From: an uncultured Bacteroidales bacterium
Lineage (GTDB): Bacteria; Bacteroidota; Bacteroidia; Bacteroidales; Muribaculaceae
Length of the DNA stretch: 64,000 bases
NCBI GenBank assembly: GCA_905210435.1
Contig: CAJLWO010000002.1
Location: 79,886 to 143,885, forward strand
Direction of reading: 5' to 3'
In this document: positions 44,347 through 52,618 of the stretch, in pieces
Position numbering within the stretch: the first letter of the stretch is position 1
How the letters are laid out: every line of letters begins with the position of its first letter
The notes under the pieces: generated by a model
What the model was told of the DNA's origin: nothing
Database searches by the model: none
Seen by the model: the letters and a program-made list of their open reading frames with translations, nothing else
Position numbers and translations under genes: made by a program

Positions 44347-46446
44347 ATGAAATATAGATTATTGGTAACAATATTTTGCGCAACCCTTGCTATAGCGGCA
44401 ATGGCGCAGACGGAAACGCCCGACAGCGTAAAGACACAAGAACTTGACGAGGTGGTTGTCGAAGCCCAAATGCAGCGCACTAACGCTACATCTTCAACAT
44501 ATACCCCGACCTCAAGGCAGAAATCGTCCGCGCAAAACGCCATTGACCTTTTGCGACAGCTCGCCATTCCGCAAATCAACATCAATCTTGTTGACAATGC
44601 GGTTACGACACCAAGCGGTCAGAATGTCGCGGTCTATATCAACTATATCCCTGCCTCGGCAGAGGAAATCGAGGGTATTATGACATCTGATGTGCGGCGT
44701 GTCGAATATCTCGATTTTCCTACCGACCCTCGTTTTCAGAGCAACGAGCATGTAGTCAATTTCATCATGCAGAAATACGAATACGGCGGCTACACCAAAG
44801 CGACGGTAAATGAAAATTTCTTTGTGGGAAAACTGTCAAGCCGTGCTTCAATATATTCAAAGTTCGCATATAAGCGAATGACATACGATTTATATGCAGG
44901 TGCGTCAAATCACGACATCAGACATTCAGGTACATCAACCATTGGGAACTATACTCTTGAAAACGCCGCCGGCGAACCGTACCTTATTACGCGAAACGAA
45001 ATATTCGACAACTCTCATTTCAGGTATAACCAGTACCCCGTTACGTTCAGAGCCATTTACGATTCCGACAAAGTGCAGATTGCAAACACTGTCGGCTTTA
45101 ACTTCGATCAGTCGCCGACGGCTGAAACATCCGGCAAGCTGTCGTTTGTACCCCGACAGGCAGAAGACTACGAATATAGCAGATACGAGCCTTATACCAG
45201 CCGTTATATTATATGGTCTGGCAATTACTATTTCATTCTGCCCCGAAATTTCCATCTTAGCGTTTCGCCTGGCATAAATTACGGACACACAAACAACAAT
45301 TACCGCTATCAGACTTCAGCCACTGATGCCATAGTAAACGACTCAAGGGAAAATGTATGGCAGTTCAGGGGCAGCGCCACTCTTTACAAGATATTCACAG
45401 ACAGACAAAACGGCTTCTTCCGCGCTTATTACGGTTCCACATCCAATGATGTGAGCTATTTAGGCACATCTCCTTACGACAATGATTTCCTCGACACCTA
45501 TGCCGGAGCCGCGCTCGGTTACAGCTTCTCCAACAATCAATGGAATGTGAGTGCTGATGTGGCTCTGCAATGGGAGAAGAACAAAATCAACGACCAGTCC
45601 GTTTCAGAGGTCTATCCTCTCGCTAATGTATCAGCCGGATTCTCTCCTTCACAGAAACATTCTTTCCGCGCATACTTCCATTTCGGCGCGAACTATCCCG
45701 GTGCAAGCGAGAAAACGCCGAATATACTGCAACAGAACGAACTGATGTACTATACCGGCAATCCCGAAATCGGACTTTCCCGACAGGTTACATTCAACCT
45801 ATCTTACAACTGGATGCCGTCTAACAGATTCTCGGCTTCGGCTTTTGCCCAATACTTCGGAGAATATAACCTGTATGTGCCTGTTTACGAGCCATACGAC
45901 GGTGGGACTGCTTTGCTTCGCACCTTTGAAACTGACGGCGACTATAACCGTACTCAAATCGGAATGTCGTTTAATTACAAACTGTTAAATGGCAATATTC
46001 AACTTGCGGCATCGCCCTCAATTTCAATCTATCGTATGACCGGATTATTTGACATTAAACGGAGTCCGTTCACTTGCAACGCATCGGTTACTTATTATCT
46101 TGGTAATTTCTACTTTCAGGCATCGTATCAGACAAGAAACCTGACAGTGCAGGGCAATCGTGGAGTAATATATAAAGACCGTGATTTCTACCAGATACTC
46201 GCAGGATGGAGCCGGGCAAACTGGAATATCAGGGTAAGCGCGATGAATCTATTTCGCAATGACTGGCTCTGTGCTACTAATACGTTGTCAACTCCTTTGT
46301 ATTCAGAAACACGATTCGTTGATGGAAACAACTTTCATCGCCGTTTGAACCTTTCGGTGACATACACTTTCGGTTACGGAAAGAAAGTACAACGGGGCAA
46401 CGAGGTCGGAGAACAATCAGGCGCATCTTCAGCTATTATGAAATAA
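44347..46446 (+). CDS. TonB-box outer-membrane receptor-like protein
   Basis: 699 residues. Signal peptide MKYRLLVTIFCATLAIAAMAQ, then a TonB-box-like stretch ELDEVVVEAQMQ, a short plug domain (NAIDLLRQLAIPQININ, then VAVYINYIPASAEEIEG, VRRVEYLDFPTDPRFQ) and a barrel of about 520 residues with many Tyr/Asn turns, ending in VTYTFGYGKKVQ before a short tail. It follows the pattern of OMP_b-brl_3 family proteins. In a prophage it may alter the cell surface and block other phages, or feed the host; both are guesses. Confidence 0.78.
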   Translation: MKYRLLVTIFCATLAIAAMAQTETPDSVKTQELDEVVVEAQMQRTNATSSTYTPTSRQKSSAQNAIDLLRQLAIPQININLVDNAVTTPSGQNVAVYINYIPASAEEIEGIMTSDVRRVEYLDFPTDPRFQSNEHVVNFIMQKYEYGGYTKATVNENFFVGKLSSRASIYSKFAYKRMTYDLYAGASNHDIRHSGTSTIGNYTLENAAGEPYLITRNEIFDNSHFRYNQYPVTFRAIYDSDKVQIANTVGFNFDQSPTAETSGKLSFVPRQAEDYEYSRYEPYTSRYIIWSGNYYFILPRNFHLSVSPGINYGHTNNNYRYQTSATDAIVNDSRENVWQFRGSATLYKIFTDRQNGFFRAYYGSTSNDVSYLGTSPYDNDFLDTYAGAALGYSFSNNQWNVSADVALQWEKNKINDQSVSEVYPLANVSAGFSPSQKHSFRAYFHFGANYPGASEKTPNILQQNELMYYTGNPEIGLSRQVTFNLSYNWMPSNRFSASAFAQYFGEYNLYVPVYEPYDGGTALLRTFETDGDYNRTQIGMSFNYKLLNGNIQLAASPSISIYRMTGLFDIKRSPFTCNASVTYYLGNFYFQASYQTRNLTVQGNRGVIYKDRDFYQILAGWSRANWNIRVSAMNLFRNDWLCATNTLSTPLYSETRFVDGNNFHRRLNLSVTYTFGYGKKVQRGNEVGEQSGASSAIMK

Positions 46447-46464
46447 CCGTAAACACCATTAAAC

Positions 46465-46947
46465 ATGAAGAAACTACTTCTGCTTTTACTTCCTCTCCTT
46501 ACACTCGCGTTCAGTTCTTGCGATAATGACACCCCGGACTATCCAGACACCAAACTGATCAAAGGACAATGGCAATTAGTTGAGGACGGGAGCAATGATA
46601 ATCCGCTTATATACCGTTTTACTACCGACGGCGAAAACACCTGGTCGTGGGGCGGTCTCATTACATACTATCTTTTGCCGGACGGAACAGCCGATTTCTA
46701 TAAGAGATACACATGGCACGTGTCAGATCCTGCGAATGAAGATGACGGGAAACCGCGTCTCGAACTCACTTGGTATGACGCTCCCGACAGTGATGATTTA
46801 TGGGATGCAACGGAATATTATATAGTCATAAAGCTGACACCGACGGAAATGTGGCTGAAACGTTATCAAAAAGGCTTATCCGAAGAAGTTAAGAAATTAA
46901 TACGTCGCGACGACCTCCCGGTTCCACCCATACATTTCGATAACTGA
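46465..46947 (+). CDS. Lipocalin-like lipoprotein of the surface cassette
   Basis: 160 residues with a type II signal (MKKLLLLLLPLLTLAFSSC, Cys19). The mature part starts IKGQWQLVEDGSNDNPLIYRF and is beta-rich (NTWSWGGLITYYLLPDGTADFYK), like lipocalin-type lipoproteins. It is 18 bases behind the receptor gene, so it is the third member of the operon. It ends in RRDDLPVPPIHFDN. Confidence 0.72.
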   Translation: MKKLLLLLLPLLTLAFSSCDNDTPDYPDTKLIKGQWQLVEDGSNDNPLIYRFTTDGENTWSWGGLITYYLLPDGTADFYKRYTWHVSDPANEDDGKPRLELTWYDAPDSDDLWDATEYYIVIKLTPTEMWLKRYQKGLSEEVKKLIRRDDLPVPPIHFDN

Positions 46948-47080
46948 TAAAGCAAGGCATATCATATAAAAACCTCGGCAGTGATTGTAGGGCTTTCTTA
47001 TGGAGTTGCGGCACCGCCGCCGCGCTTTCGTAAATCAAGCCTAAGGTCTCGACCGAAAGGCTTCAATCGCTAACTCATTC

Positions 47081-47127
47081 AGCGAGCTTAGGCACCAACT
47101 ATCCGTTGGATCTAAGCTCGCTTTTTT
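47081..47127 (+). terminator. Terminator of the surface cassette with competing upstream pairing
   Basis: AGCGAGCTTAG (47081-47091) pairs perfectly with CTAAGCTCGCT (47112-47122); CCAAC/GTTGG (47095-47099, 47105-47109) forms a nested stem; six Ts follow. CCTAAG at 47040-47045 could instead pair with CTTAGG at 47087-47092, which would open the terminator. Confidence 0.8.
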
Positions 47128-47520
47128 ATGCGGCATTGTTCCGGCAATGGCTGTCATTCCCAGATATAGGTCGTTACCGTTCTTCGTGGTCCTTTGATGG
47201 AGATTTTACCGACTGAAACTCTGAACCATTCGTTGCATCGACTCGACTTGTGGCGATTTGCCTCATTCCGAGTTTATTTTCATAGGTATTCGGCGATTGC
47301 AAGGCAATTCTTTACCTGTTCTTCCTCATCCGGGCTTCACATAAAGGTGAGAGGCTTTTGCCGTCAGTGATTACTTCACTGGGCAGATGTGTATTTGGGC
47401 TTACAGTTGGCGTTCGCCATCAAATATGCCTTACAGGTTACGTAGATCAGGATTTTGCCGGGACGTTTCGCGAGGAACTTTACTCGTAAACACGCACGGA
47501 GGCACATTGTATTTACATCG
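47128..47520. other. Non-coding tract 2
   Basis: About 390 bases without a credible gene between the surface-cassette terminator and the next structured leader. Small dyads such as GATTGCAAGGCAATTC near 47,295 and TGGCGTTCGCCA near 47,408 are visible. Nothing else is recognised. Confidence 0.5.
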
Positions 47521-47748
47521 CGAAGTTAGCGGCCTTATCTACGCTCGTCAAGGGCATGTAAATTCGCTCAAAAAATCTTCCTTTTTTCCGTTGTGCCTAT
47601 GAAAAAAGAGTATTCAGGGGGCAAGCCCTTTTGGACGAACCCTTGTCGGCTAACGTGCCTGTGGCACTGATTGGGTCAGCCGCATATTCTGCAATGTAAA
47701 ACAAACGCGCCCCGGCGCACAGTAAAAACCCTCTAAAACTTCAAAATC
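47521..47748 (+). promoter_or_regulatory. Nested-hairpin leader, copy 2 of 4
   Basis: GTTAGC (47525-47530) with GCTAAC (47649-47654); CAAGGG (47549-47554) with CCCTTG (47640-47645); CTTTTTTC (47581-47588) with GAAAAAAG (47601-47608) around a 12-base loop. After it come CTGCAATGTAAAA, a GCGCCCCGGCGC hairpin, and ACTTCAAAATC directly before the ATG at 47749. The order of blocks matches copy 1, while sequence identity is low. Confidence 0.6.
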
Positions 47749-47955
47749 ATGACCCACGTAATGAACATATTCGACAGCTCTCTCAACTCCAACCGCAAGC
47801 TCAAATACTATTCGGTAGAAGTAATCACCTTCGACGGCGAAAGCATCTCGGTAGAAGTCGAAGCCCGCAGCGCCGAGGAAGCCCAGGAAATCGCAGCCGC
47901 ACAAGTCGATGACGTCGACTACACAATGGTTCAGGGCTGCTACGCAGGTTGGTAA
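47749..47955 (+). CDS. Small hypothetical protein under structured leader
   Basis: 68 residues: MTHVMNIFDSSLNSNRKLKYYSVEVITFDG, then SVEVEARSAEEAQEIAAAQVDD. The KYYSVEVITFDGESISVEVEA hairpin and the helix after it form a compact alpha-beta fold; it is acidic (like DNA mimics). Family unknown. It is the sole gene between a nested-hairpin leader and a terminator (47979-48003), so it is an independent cassette; an anti-defence role is inferred from the leader it shares with ardA. Confidence 0.65.
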   Translation: MTHVMNIFDSSLNSNRKLKYYSVEVITFDGESISVEVEARSAEEAQEIAAAQVDDVDYTMVQGCYAGW

Positions 47956-47978
47956 AACCTATCCTCCCTCAAAGGGAC

Positions 47979-48003
47979 GGCTGTCCGCCGGGGCAGCCTT
48001 TTC
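47979..48003 (+). terminator. Terminator of the 68-residue protein gene
   Basis: GGCTG (47979-47983) pairs with CAGCC (47994-47998) around TCCGCCGGGG, followed by TTTTCCTTT. Confidence 0.7.
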
Positions 48004-48680
48004 CTTTGCTCATTTTCGCCATCGCTTCACTATCATTTGTCTAACGGCTCTCCGGCACCGCCTACAAGCCGAGGGTTGCGGGTCAGACCCTGCGCAATCG
48101 ATGTGCTCCGGGCAGGTGCCTGTCGGCCATCCGAGCTGACCGCTCAACGCTCCAAAGGCCGCAGACTTCTCCATCGGTATTCATCGGCATGGCATTTCGC
48201 GCCATTTTTTTGGGGAGTGATCGTATTGTGTCCTGTCTATCGACGCGGAGCGTGAGACCGCCTAAGTCGCTCTGCATTATTGTGTCCTCGCCATCGTGCC
48301 ACGAAAAGGAAGCGGCGCATTGCCTCCGCTGTCGGCATTTCCATTCACCCCGTTTTGTCAGACGGCAGTACATAGCCGGATTAGTGTCGTACTTCCGGCG
48401 CGACGGCCACCGCCGCCGCTGGCCTCAACCTGCGGCGTTCTGATGATCTGCGACTCGCCACCGCATCGGGCGCAGGAGCATGTTACCGCGCTTCCGGCCT
48501 CATCCGCAACCCTCAGTTGTCGGGCCACACCCTTGACATCCGTACCGTTTCACTTGCAGCCGCGACGAGTACGGAGCAATGGCCGTTCCCGACGTCGGGC
48601 GGTTCGGGCTGTTTTCCACGGATTGTTTTCTTTGCCAATGAAGCATCTGGGGAGTGATCCGATGTCTATTTTTCCATCTG
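48004..48680. other. GC-rich non-coding tract 3
   Basis: About 675 bases without a credible gene. It has repeated CG-rich pyrimidine stretches and hairpins such as GCGGGTCAGACCCTGC near 48,078. TGGGGAGTGATC appears twice (near 48,211 and 48,648), followed by CGATGTCTAT or CGTATTGTGT. It leads into the next structured leader. Confidence 0.5.
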
Positions 48681-48909
48681 CAAAGGTAGGGCTGACCGCT
48701 CATCGCAAAATATACCTGACGGATTTCTACACAAAATTTCAATAAAAATCTCGCTTCGCTACGTTGCAGCTTCATTTTTATCTGCGGCCTCCGGCTGAAA
48801 TTTTACTTGAAATTTTTGCTTTTCCATCGCTTTCTCAGCTCTCCCAATTATTGCAATGTAAAAATTAAGAGCCTCGGCTCACTTGTCAACCCCCAAATAC
48901 TTCAAAATC
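48681..48909 (+). promoter_or_regulatory. Nested-hairpin leader, copy 3 of 4
   Basis: GGGCTGA (48689-48695) with TCAGCTC (48835-48841); CAAAATTTCAA (48732-48742) with TTGAAATTTTTG (48807-48818); AAAAAT (48744-48749) with ATTTTT (48774-48779). The loop TTCGCTACGTTGCA at 48755-48768 is identical to copy 1. It ends in TTGCAATGTAAAA, then a GAGCCTCGGCTC hairpin, then ACTTCAAAATC before the ATG at 48910. Confidence 0.65.
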
Positions 48910-49197
48910 ATGGCAAAGAAAACTAAAAAATCCGCAGAAAAACAGGTCGCCCAAACCGCCGCTCCCGCCGTCGAGAACACTCCGGCCATCGCTCCCAGGC
49001 TCATCGTGGCTCAGCGCAAGTTCAACCGCTGGTACGTCTACTTCAAGGGCGTGGCCCCCAAGGACAACGTCGGATGCGGATGCAAGACGGCCAAAAGCGC
49101 GATGCGCTACATGCACCTGCTCAAAGCCCGATACGGGGCGACTATCTCGCAGAACATCTATGAACGCCTCCAGTTCGAGGCCGCAAGGGAGGCATAA
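48910..49197 (+). CDS. Small basic hypothetical protein under structured leader
   Basis: 95 residues from the ATG at 48910. A Lys-rich start (MAKKTKKSAEKQVAQTAAPA) is followed by IVAQRKFNRWYVYFKGVAP, VGCGCKTAKSAMRYMHLLKA and a helical end. The CGC-K motif and basic character hint at nucleic-acid binding. No family was recognised. It is followed by two more small genes with short gaps (47 and 11 bases), forming a three-gene cassette that shares one leader. Confidence 0.62.
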   Translation: MAKKTKKSAEKQVAQTAAPAVENTPAIAPRLIVAQRKFNRWYVYFKGVAPKDNVGCGCKTAKSAMRYMHLLKARYGATISQNIYERLQFEAAREA

Positions 49198-49244
49198 GCC
49201 TCTCTTGCTTTCCCCGGAAGTCCAACCCATAAATCCGAAAAGCT

Positions 49245-49448
49245 ATGTACGAATATATCTGCACAACAAAACAGGGCAAATGGAAATTCTATGCCGACAA
49301 CGATACGGACGCAATGCGACTGGCCCTTTTCTACACGTGGCGCGACGGCGAGGACTTTATAAAAGTCGAGTTCCGAAAAGGTTGCGAGAATTACACACTC
49401 TCCATCTTCCATATCGACAACAACAATCACGAATGTTTCACCCTCTAA
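49245..49448 (+). CDS. Small hypothetical protein, second gene of the 48.9-kb cassette
   Basis: 67 residues: MYEYICTTKQGKWKFYADND, then AMRLALFYTWRDGEDFIKVEFRKGCENYTLSIFHID. Compact alpha-beta pattern, acidic. Family unknown. It sits between two other small genes in one transcript. Confidence 0.6.
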   Translation: MYEYICTTKQGKWKFYADNDTDAMRLALFYTWRDGEDFIKVEFRKGCENYTLSIFHIDNNNHECFTL

Positions 49449-49459
49449 TCCCCGAAGCA

Positions 49460-49714
49460 ATGGAAATCGACTACAACAAGTTTACCGAACAGGAGCTGCA
49501 AATCATCCTCGATGCAGCACGAAAAATCAACTTCGCCTTCGGCATACAGTTTCCGAGCTACAAAGAGCAAGTCGCCCTTCTGATTGAAGACCTCCACTTC
49601 CGCGTCATCAATCAGATAGTCATTCAGGCGCACAACGCCCTCCGCTCTAAATACATCGCGCGAGGCATCGACCCCGACGCGCCGGACTTCCGTCCCGACC
49701 ATCTGGAGAAATGA
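49460..49714 (+). CDS. Small hypothetical protein, third gene of the 48.9-kb cassette
   Basis: 84 residues from the ATG at 49460, MEIDYNKFTEQELQIILDAA, then LLIEDLHFRVINQIVIQAHNAL and DPDAPDFRPDHLEK. Helix-rich and acidic. It starts 11 bases after the previous stop and ends 21 bases before the cassette terminator. Family unknown. Confidence 0.6.
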   Translation: MEIDYNKFTEQELQIILDAARKINFAFGIQFPSYKEQVALLIEDLHFRVINQIVIQAHNALRSKYIARGIDPDAPDFRPDHLEK

Positions 49715-49735
49715 CTTCTCCAATCCGTCCGTGCA

Positions 49736-49767
49736 GCGGTTGACCCTCCGGGGTTGACCGCTTTCTC
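49736..49767 (+). terminator. Terminator of the 48.9-kb small-gene cassette
   Basis: GCGGTTGACCC (49736-49746) pairs with GGGTTGACCGC (49751-49761) except for a TG/TG internal loop, followed by TTTCTC. Confidence 0.7.
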
Positions 49768-49790
49768 ACTGTCTTTTATCGGCCACGACC

Positions 49791-49806
49791 GCAAAGTTAA
49801 CTTTGC
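49791..49806 (+). promoter_or_regulatory. Palindromic late promoter element
   Basis: GCAAAGTTAACTTTGC is a perfect 16-bp palindrome containing TAACTTTG (49798-49805). The ATG at 49810 lies only 4 bases after it, so the transcript should be leaderless or nearly so. Confidence 0.55.
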
Positions 49807-49809
49807 GGC

Positions 49810-50922
49810 ATGGCACACCGGATTACATACAAGCCCCAGGGCATTATACTTTCTTCGGCTGTCGGTGAAATCACCGTCGCCGTCGAGGGGGAATATGTCG
49901 ATGTTACGCTGACCGCCACCGGCGGCATCGTCATCCTCTCGGAGCGTTACTACGCCCACGGCGGTTATGTAACGCTCTATGATCTCGGCTCGCTTATCGA
50001 GTCCGAGATAAATAAGTCCGGCCAGGCATGCGCCGACTTTACCCTGCGGGTATTTACCGACTCGGTCAACAACAAGGCGGACTTCTGTGTGCTTCATATC
50101 CTTTACTGCGACCGCTTCACGGTCTGCACGGATATTCCCACATTCCTCAAAGAGAACTTCCTGACAACACTCTCAATGCGCCGTGTCGCTCCCGGCTCCA
50201 CGCTCTCCCTTTTCTTCTACGCGGAATCCGGGGAGAGTCTGGAGTATTCGGTACAGCATACCTTTCAGACGAAAAAATCTGAGGCGAGATTTCTTCATTC
50301 ATATTTTATGGATTCCGGCAAGACCGCCGCCACCTCCGGGGTCGTGCAGATCAACGTGCCGTTGTCCTCGGTCATTGCCGATGCCGCAGGGTTCGCCGCC
50401 GCTCGCCCTGACAATATTACGCTGCTGTCGTTTACCGTCCGTTGCGGTCAGCGGTCTGTTACCTGTTTCGTTGACAACTCGCTCTCAGACCTTGAATCGT
50501 TCTATTTCCGCAACTGCTTCAATGTCTGGGATACGGCCACTTTGCCGGTGGAAACCACCGCAAAGACGGGCGTTGACCGCTCCCTCGCCATCATCAACGG
50601 CAGCTCGCGGTTCTACAACCAATCCACGACCAAGACCTACGAGGTGGAGGCCGGGCCGCTGACTTCTGACGAAGCCGGATGGATAGACCAACTCTTTTCG
50701 TCGCACGATGTGTTCCGAATCGAGCCGGACCCGACAAACAGTTATGACCCGCTGCTTCTCGTTCCAATCCTCATTACCGACGCCACCTGCGAAATTCAGA
50801 ACGGCGACGATAAACTTAACAAGGTCAAGTTCACATGGCGATATACAGACAACCGCCCGATTGTGCGCTTGTCCGCGTCGCCCGGCATTTTCACAGAACC
50901 TTACAATCTCGTTTACTCGTAA
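49810..50922 (+). CDS. Phage virion protein, probable tail or baseplate component
   Basis: 370 residues with no signal peptide. Beta-rich throughout: MAHRITYKPQGIILSSAVGE, VDVTLTATGGIVILSERYYAHGG, then a long beta-sandwich region, and TKTYEVEAGPLTSDEAGWIDQLFSSHDVFR near 275-305, which resembles a distal tail or receptor-related fold. The end is KVKFTWRYTDNRPIVRLSASPGIFTEPYN. It begins a new late sub-operon after the small-gene cassette. The structural role is inferred from position and composition. Confidence 0.62.
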   Translation: MAHRITYKPQGIILSSAVGEITVAVEGEYVDVTLTATGGIVILSERYYAHGGYVTLYDLGSLIESEINKSGQACADFTLRVFTDSVNNKADFCVLHILYCDRFTVCTDIPTFLKENFLTTLSMRRVAPGSTLSLFFYAESGESLEYSVQHTFQTKKSEARFLHSYFMDSGKTAATSGVVQINVPLSSVIADAAGFAAARPDNITLLSFTVRCGQRSVTCFVDNSLSDLESFYFRNCFNVWDTATLPVETTAKTGVDRSLAIINGSSRFYNQSTTKTYEVEAGPLTSDEAGWIDQLFSSHDVFRIEPDPTNSYDPLLLVPILITDATCEIQNGDDKLNKVKFTWRYTDNRPIVRLSASPGIFTEPYNLVYS

Positions 50923-50929
50923 ACTCGCT

Positions 50930-51163
50930 ATGGCTCATTCCATCCATATCTCAACGGCAAGAACAATGCTTAACTCCGGCGACCCTGTCGATATTTCCGT
51001 TTGGAAATCCGACGGCTCTATCCTGGAACTCCGAAATTGTATCTCCCTGCGATACAATTTTTACGGCGGCTGGAGGAACGTTAAGATACTTTCCTCCGGC
51101 GAGTGCCGCAAGATACGCGACTGCTGCATCTTCCGCGTGAACGACCTCGAAGTTTTTTTGTAG
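50930..51163 (+). CDS. Small phage structural protein
   Basis: 77 residues from the ATG at 50930: MAHSIHISTARTMLNSGDPVDI, then WKSDGSILELRNCISLRYNFYGGWRNVKILSSGE and RKIRDCCIFRVNDLEVFL. This pattern is familiar from small proteins between tail genes in Bacteroidales prophages. It follows the previous gene by 7 bases. Its role is unknown. Confidence 0.65.
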   Translation: MAHSIHISTARTMLNSGDPVDISVWKSDGSILELRNCISLRYNFYGGWRNVKILSSGECRKIRDCCIFRVNDLEVFL

Positions 51164-51211
51164 CTAACTCATTTCTCAACATTTGTTGAACTATATTCGG
51201 CAGATTTTTAG

Positions 51212-51219
51212 TAACTTTG
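51212..51219 (+). promoter_or_regulatory. Promoter -7 element TAACTTTG
   Basis: Lies 20 bases before the ATG at 51240 and gives the protease cassette its own transcript. Confidence 0.6.
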
Positions 51220-51239
51220 CGATTATTAACGGACAATAT

Positions 51240-52553
51240 ATGAAGAAGCTCATTCTAATTTTTACGATAATACTGTCTTGTTTTGCCGCAAAAGCACAAA
51301 GCATAGACGAACGTATAGGAACGGCAATGAATACATCCGATTTCTTTGGTCTGCATGACATTTATTACAGCACTCCGAAAGATTCGATATCCCCGTTCTT
51401 AGAGGTATTCTCACGCTGCCTGATTGGCAACCGTTTTAATCGTCCTGATATATCCATACCGGCCTTTGATGAATTACTTAAAACTCAGTCTGAAATGCTT
51501 GATCTGAACCTGCTGCTACAAAGTTCAGTCATGTATTCAATGGACTTGAGCAGGGTCGGTAAAAACGAAGACGCATACAATCTGCTCTCCGCAGTATTAT
51601 CATCGGCATACCAAATGGTTGACTCTACGAGTCTTAAGCCTTATGCCGATATGGCTGCACAATACAAAAGTCTGACACAATATTCTCCATATCAGATTTC
51701 TTTTAACGGAGATAAGGGAATTATACCGTTTGACACAATTCCGACAGGGAAACAAGGCAGTCAGCAATATTTGATGCAGATTACCGAAGCACGAATCAAT
51801 GGTAATCCCGTAAAGATTACCTTTGACACTGGTGCAGGAGTTAATGTTATTACTGATTCTTTGGCCCGAGCCTATGGACTCGAATTCCTTGATGCCGATG
51901 TTGCCGCCACCGGCGTAGAATCATCTGCCGGCAGATATGCCATTGCCAAAGAATTGTCGTTAGGTAATATCAAGATTAACGATGTTCCATTCTATGTCAT
52001 TGACATAAGAAGTCACAACGACGAAGCCGATAAATATATTGATGTCCTTGAATTTATCGTTGGCAGTGAGCTGATGCTTCAGCTTAAAGATGTAACTCTT
52101 GATTTTTCAGCCAAAGAAATTCAAGTACCTGCTGTTGCTGCCAGCCCATCGAGTGTGCGACCGAATATGTGTTTTTCTTCTCAAATGAATTTGGTAACAC
52201 AAGCGCAAGTAAATGGACAACCACAAATGATGAAACTTGACAGCGGAGATGCAGGGTTCGGAAGACTCAACAAATTCTACTTTGACGCAAATAAAGATTA
52301 TCTCACAACAAACTGCAAAAGTGATACGGTTAGAATGGCTGGGGTCGGAGGTGTTTGGTCGGTACTCTGTTACAAACTGCCGGATGCAACATTGACTCTT
52401 GGGGGCAATTCAGTTACAGTACCGATGTTAGACGTTCAAACCGAGCAGCATGGCAACTATATGGAGGAGGATAATCTTGGTATAAGAAGCATGATGCTAT
52501 TTCGCAAAGTCCGCTTTAATCTTGTAGATATGATTTTATCGACAGAGTTGTAA
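51240..52553 (+). CDS. Secreted retropepsin-like aspartic protease
   Basis: 437 residues from the ATG at 51240 with signal peptide KKLILIFTIILSCFAAKAQ. A helical N-terminal domain (about 25-160) is followed by two protease lobes: QITEARINGNPVKITFDTGAGVNVITD (D-T-G motif) and, near 330, QMMKLDSGDAGFGRLN (D-S-G). Two lobes in one chain suit a gag-like aspartyl protease that works as a pseudo-dimer. It is low-GC, has its own promoter, and interrupts the order tail gene to portal gene, so it is a cargo gene. The Cys in the signal (LSC) could also make it a lipoprotein. Confidence 0.78.
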   Translation: MKKLILIFTIILSCFAAKAQSIDERIGTAMNTSDFFGLHDIYYSTPKDSISPFLEVFSRCLIGNRFNRPDISIPAFDELLKTQSEMLDLNLLLQSSVMYSMDLSRVGKNEDAYNLLSAVLSSAYQMVDSTSLKPYADMAAQYKSLTQYSPYQISFNGDKGIIPFDTIPTGKQGSQQYLMQITEARINGNPVKITFDTGAGVNVITDSLARAYGLEFLDADVAATGVESSAGRYAIAKELSLGNIKINDVPFYVIDIRSHNDEADKYIDVLEFIVGSELMLQLKDVTLDFSAKEIQVPAVAASPSSVRPNMCFSSQMNLVTQAQVNGQPQMMKLDSGDAGFGRLNKFYFDANKDYLTTNCKSDTVRMAGVGGVWSVLCYKLPDATLTLGGNSVTVPMLDVQTEQHGNYMEEDNLGIRSMMLFRKVRFNLVDMILSTEL

Positions 52554-52578
52554 TAGCGTCTTTTCGCGCACCTCATAT

Positions 52579-52618
52579 AGTCCATAACTTCGCTGAAAAT
52601 CTCAGCAAGTTATGGACT
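52579..52618 (+). promoter_or_regulatory. Hairpin containing late promoter element and portal start codon
   Basis: AGTCCATAACTT-CGCTGA (52579-52596) pairs with TCAGCA-AGTTATGGACT (52602-52618) with one bulged C. The left arm holds TAACTTCG (52584-52591); the right arm holds the ATG at 52612. TTTTCTTTTT follows, so readthrough RNA would form a terminator-like hairpin that covers the start codon. Confidence 0.72.
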
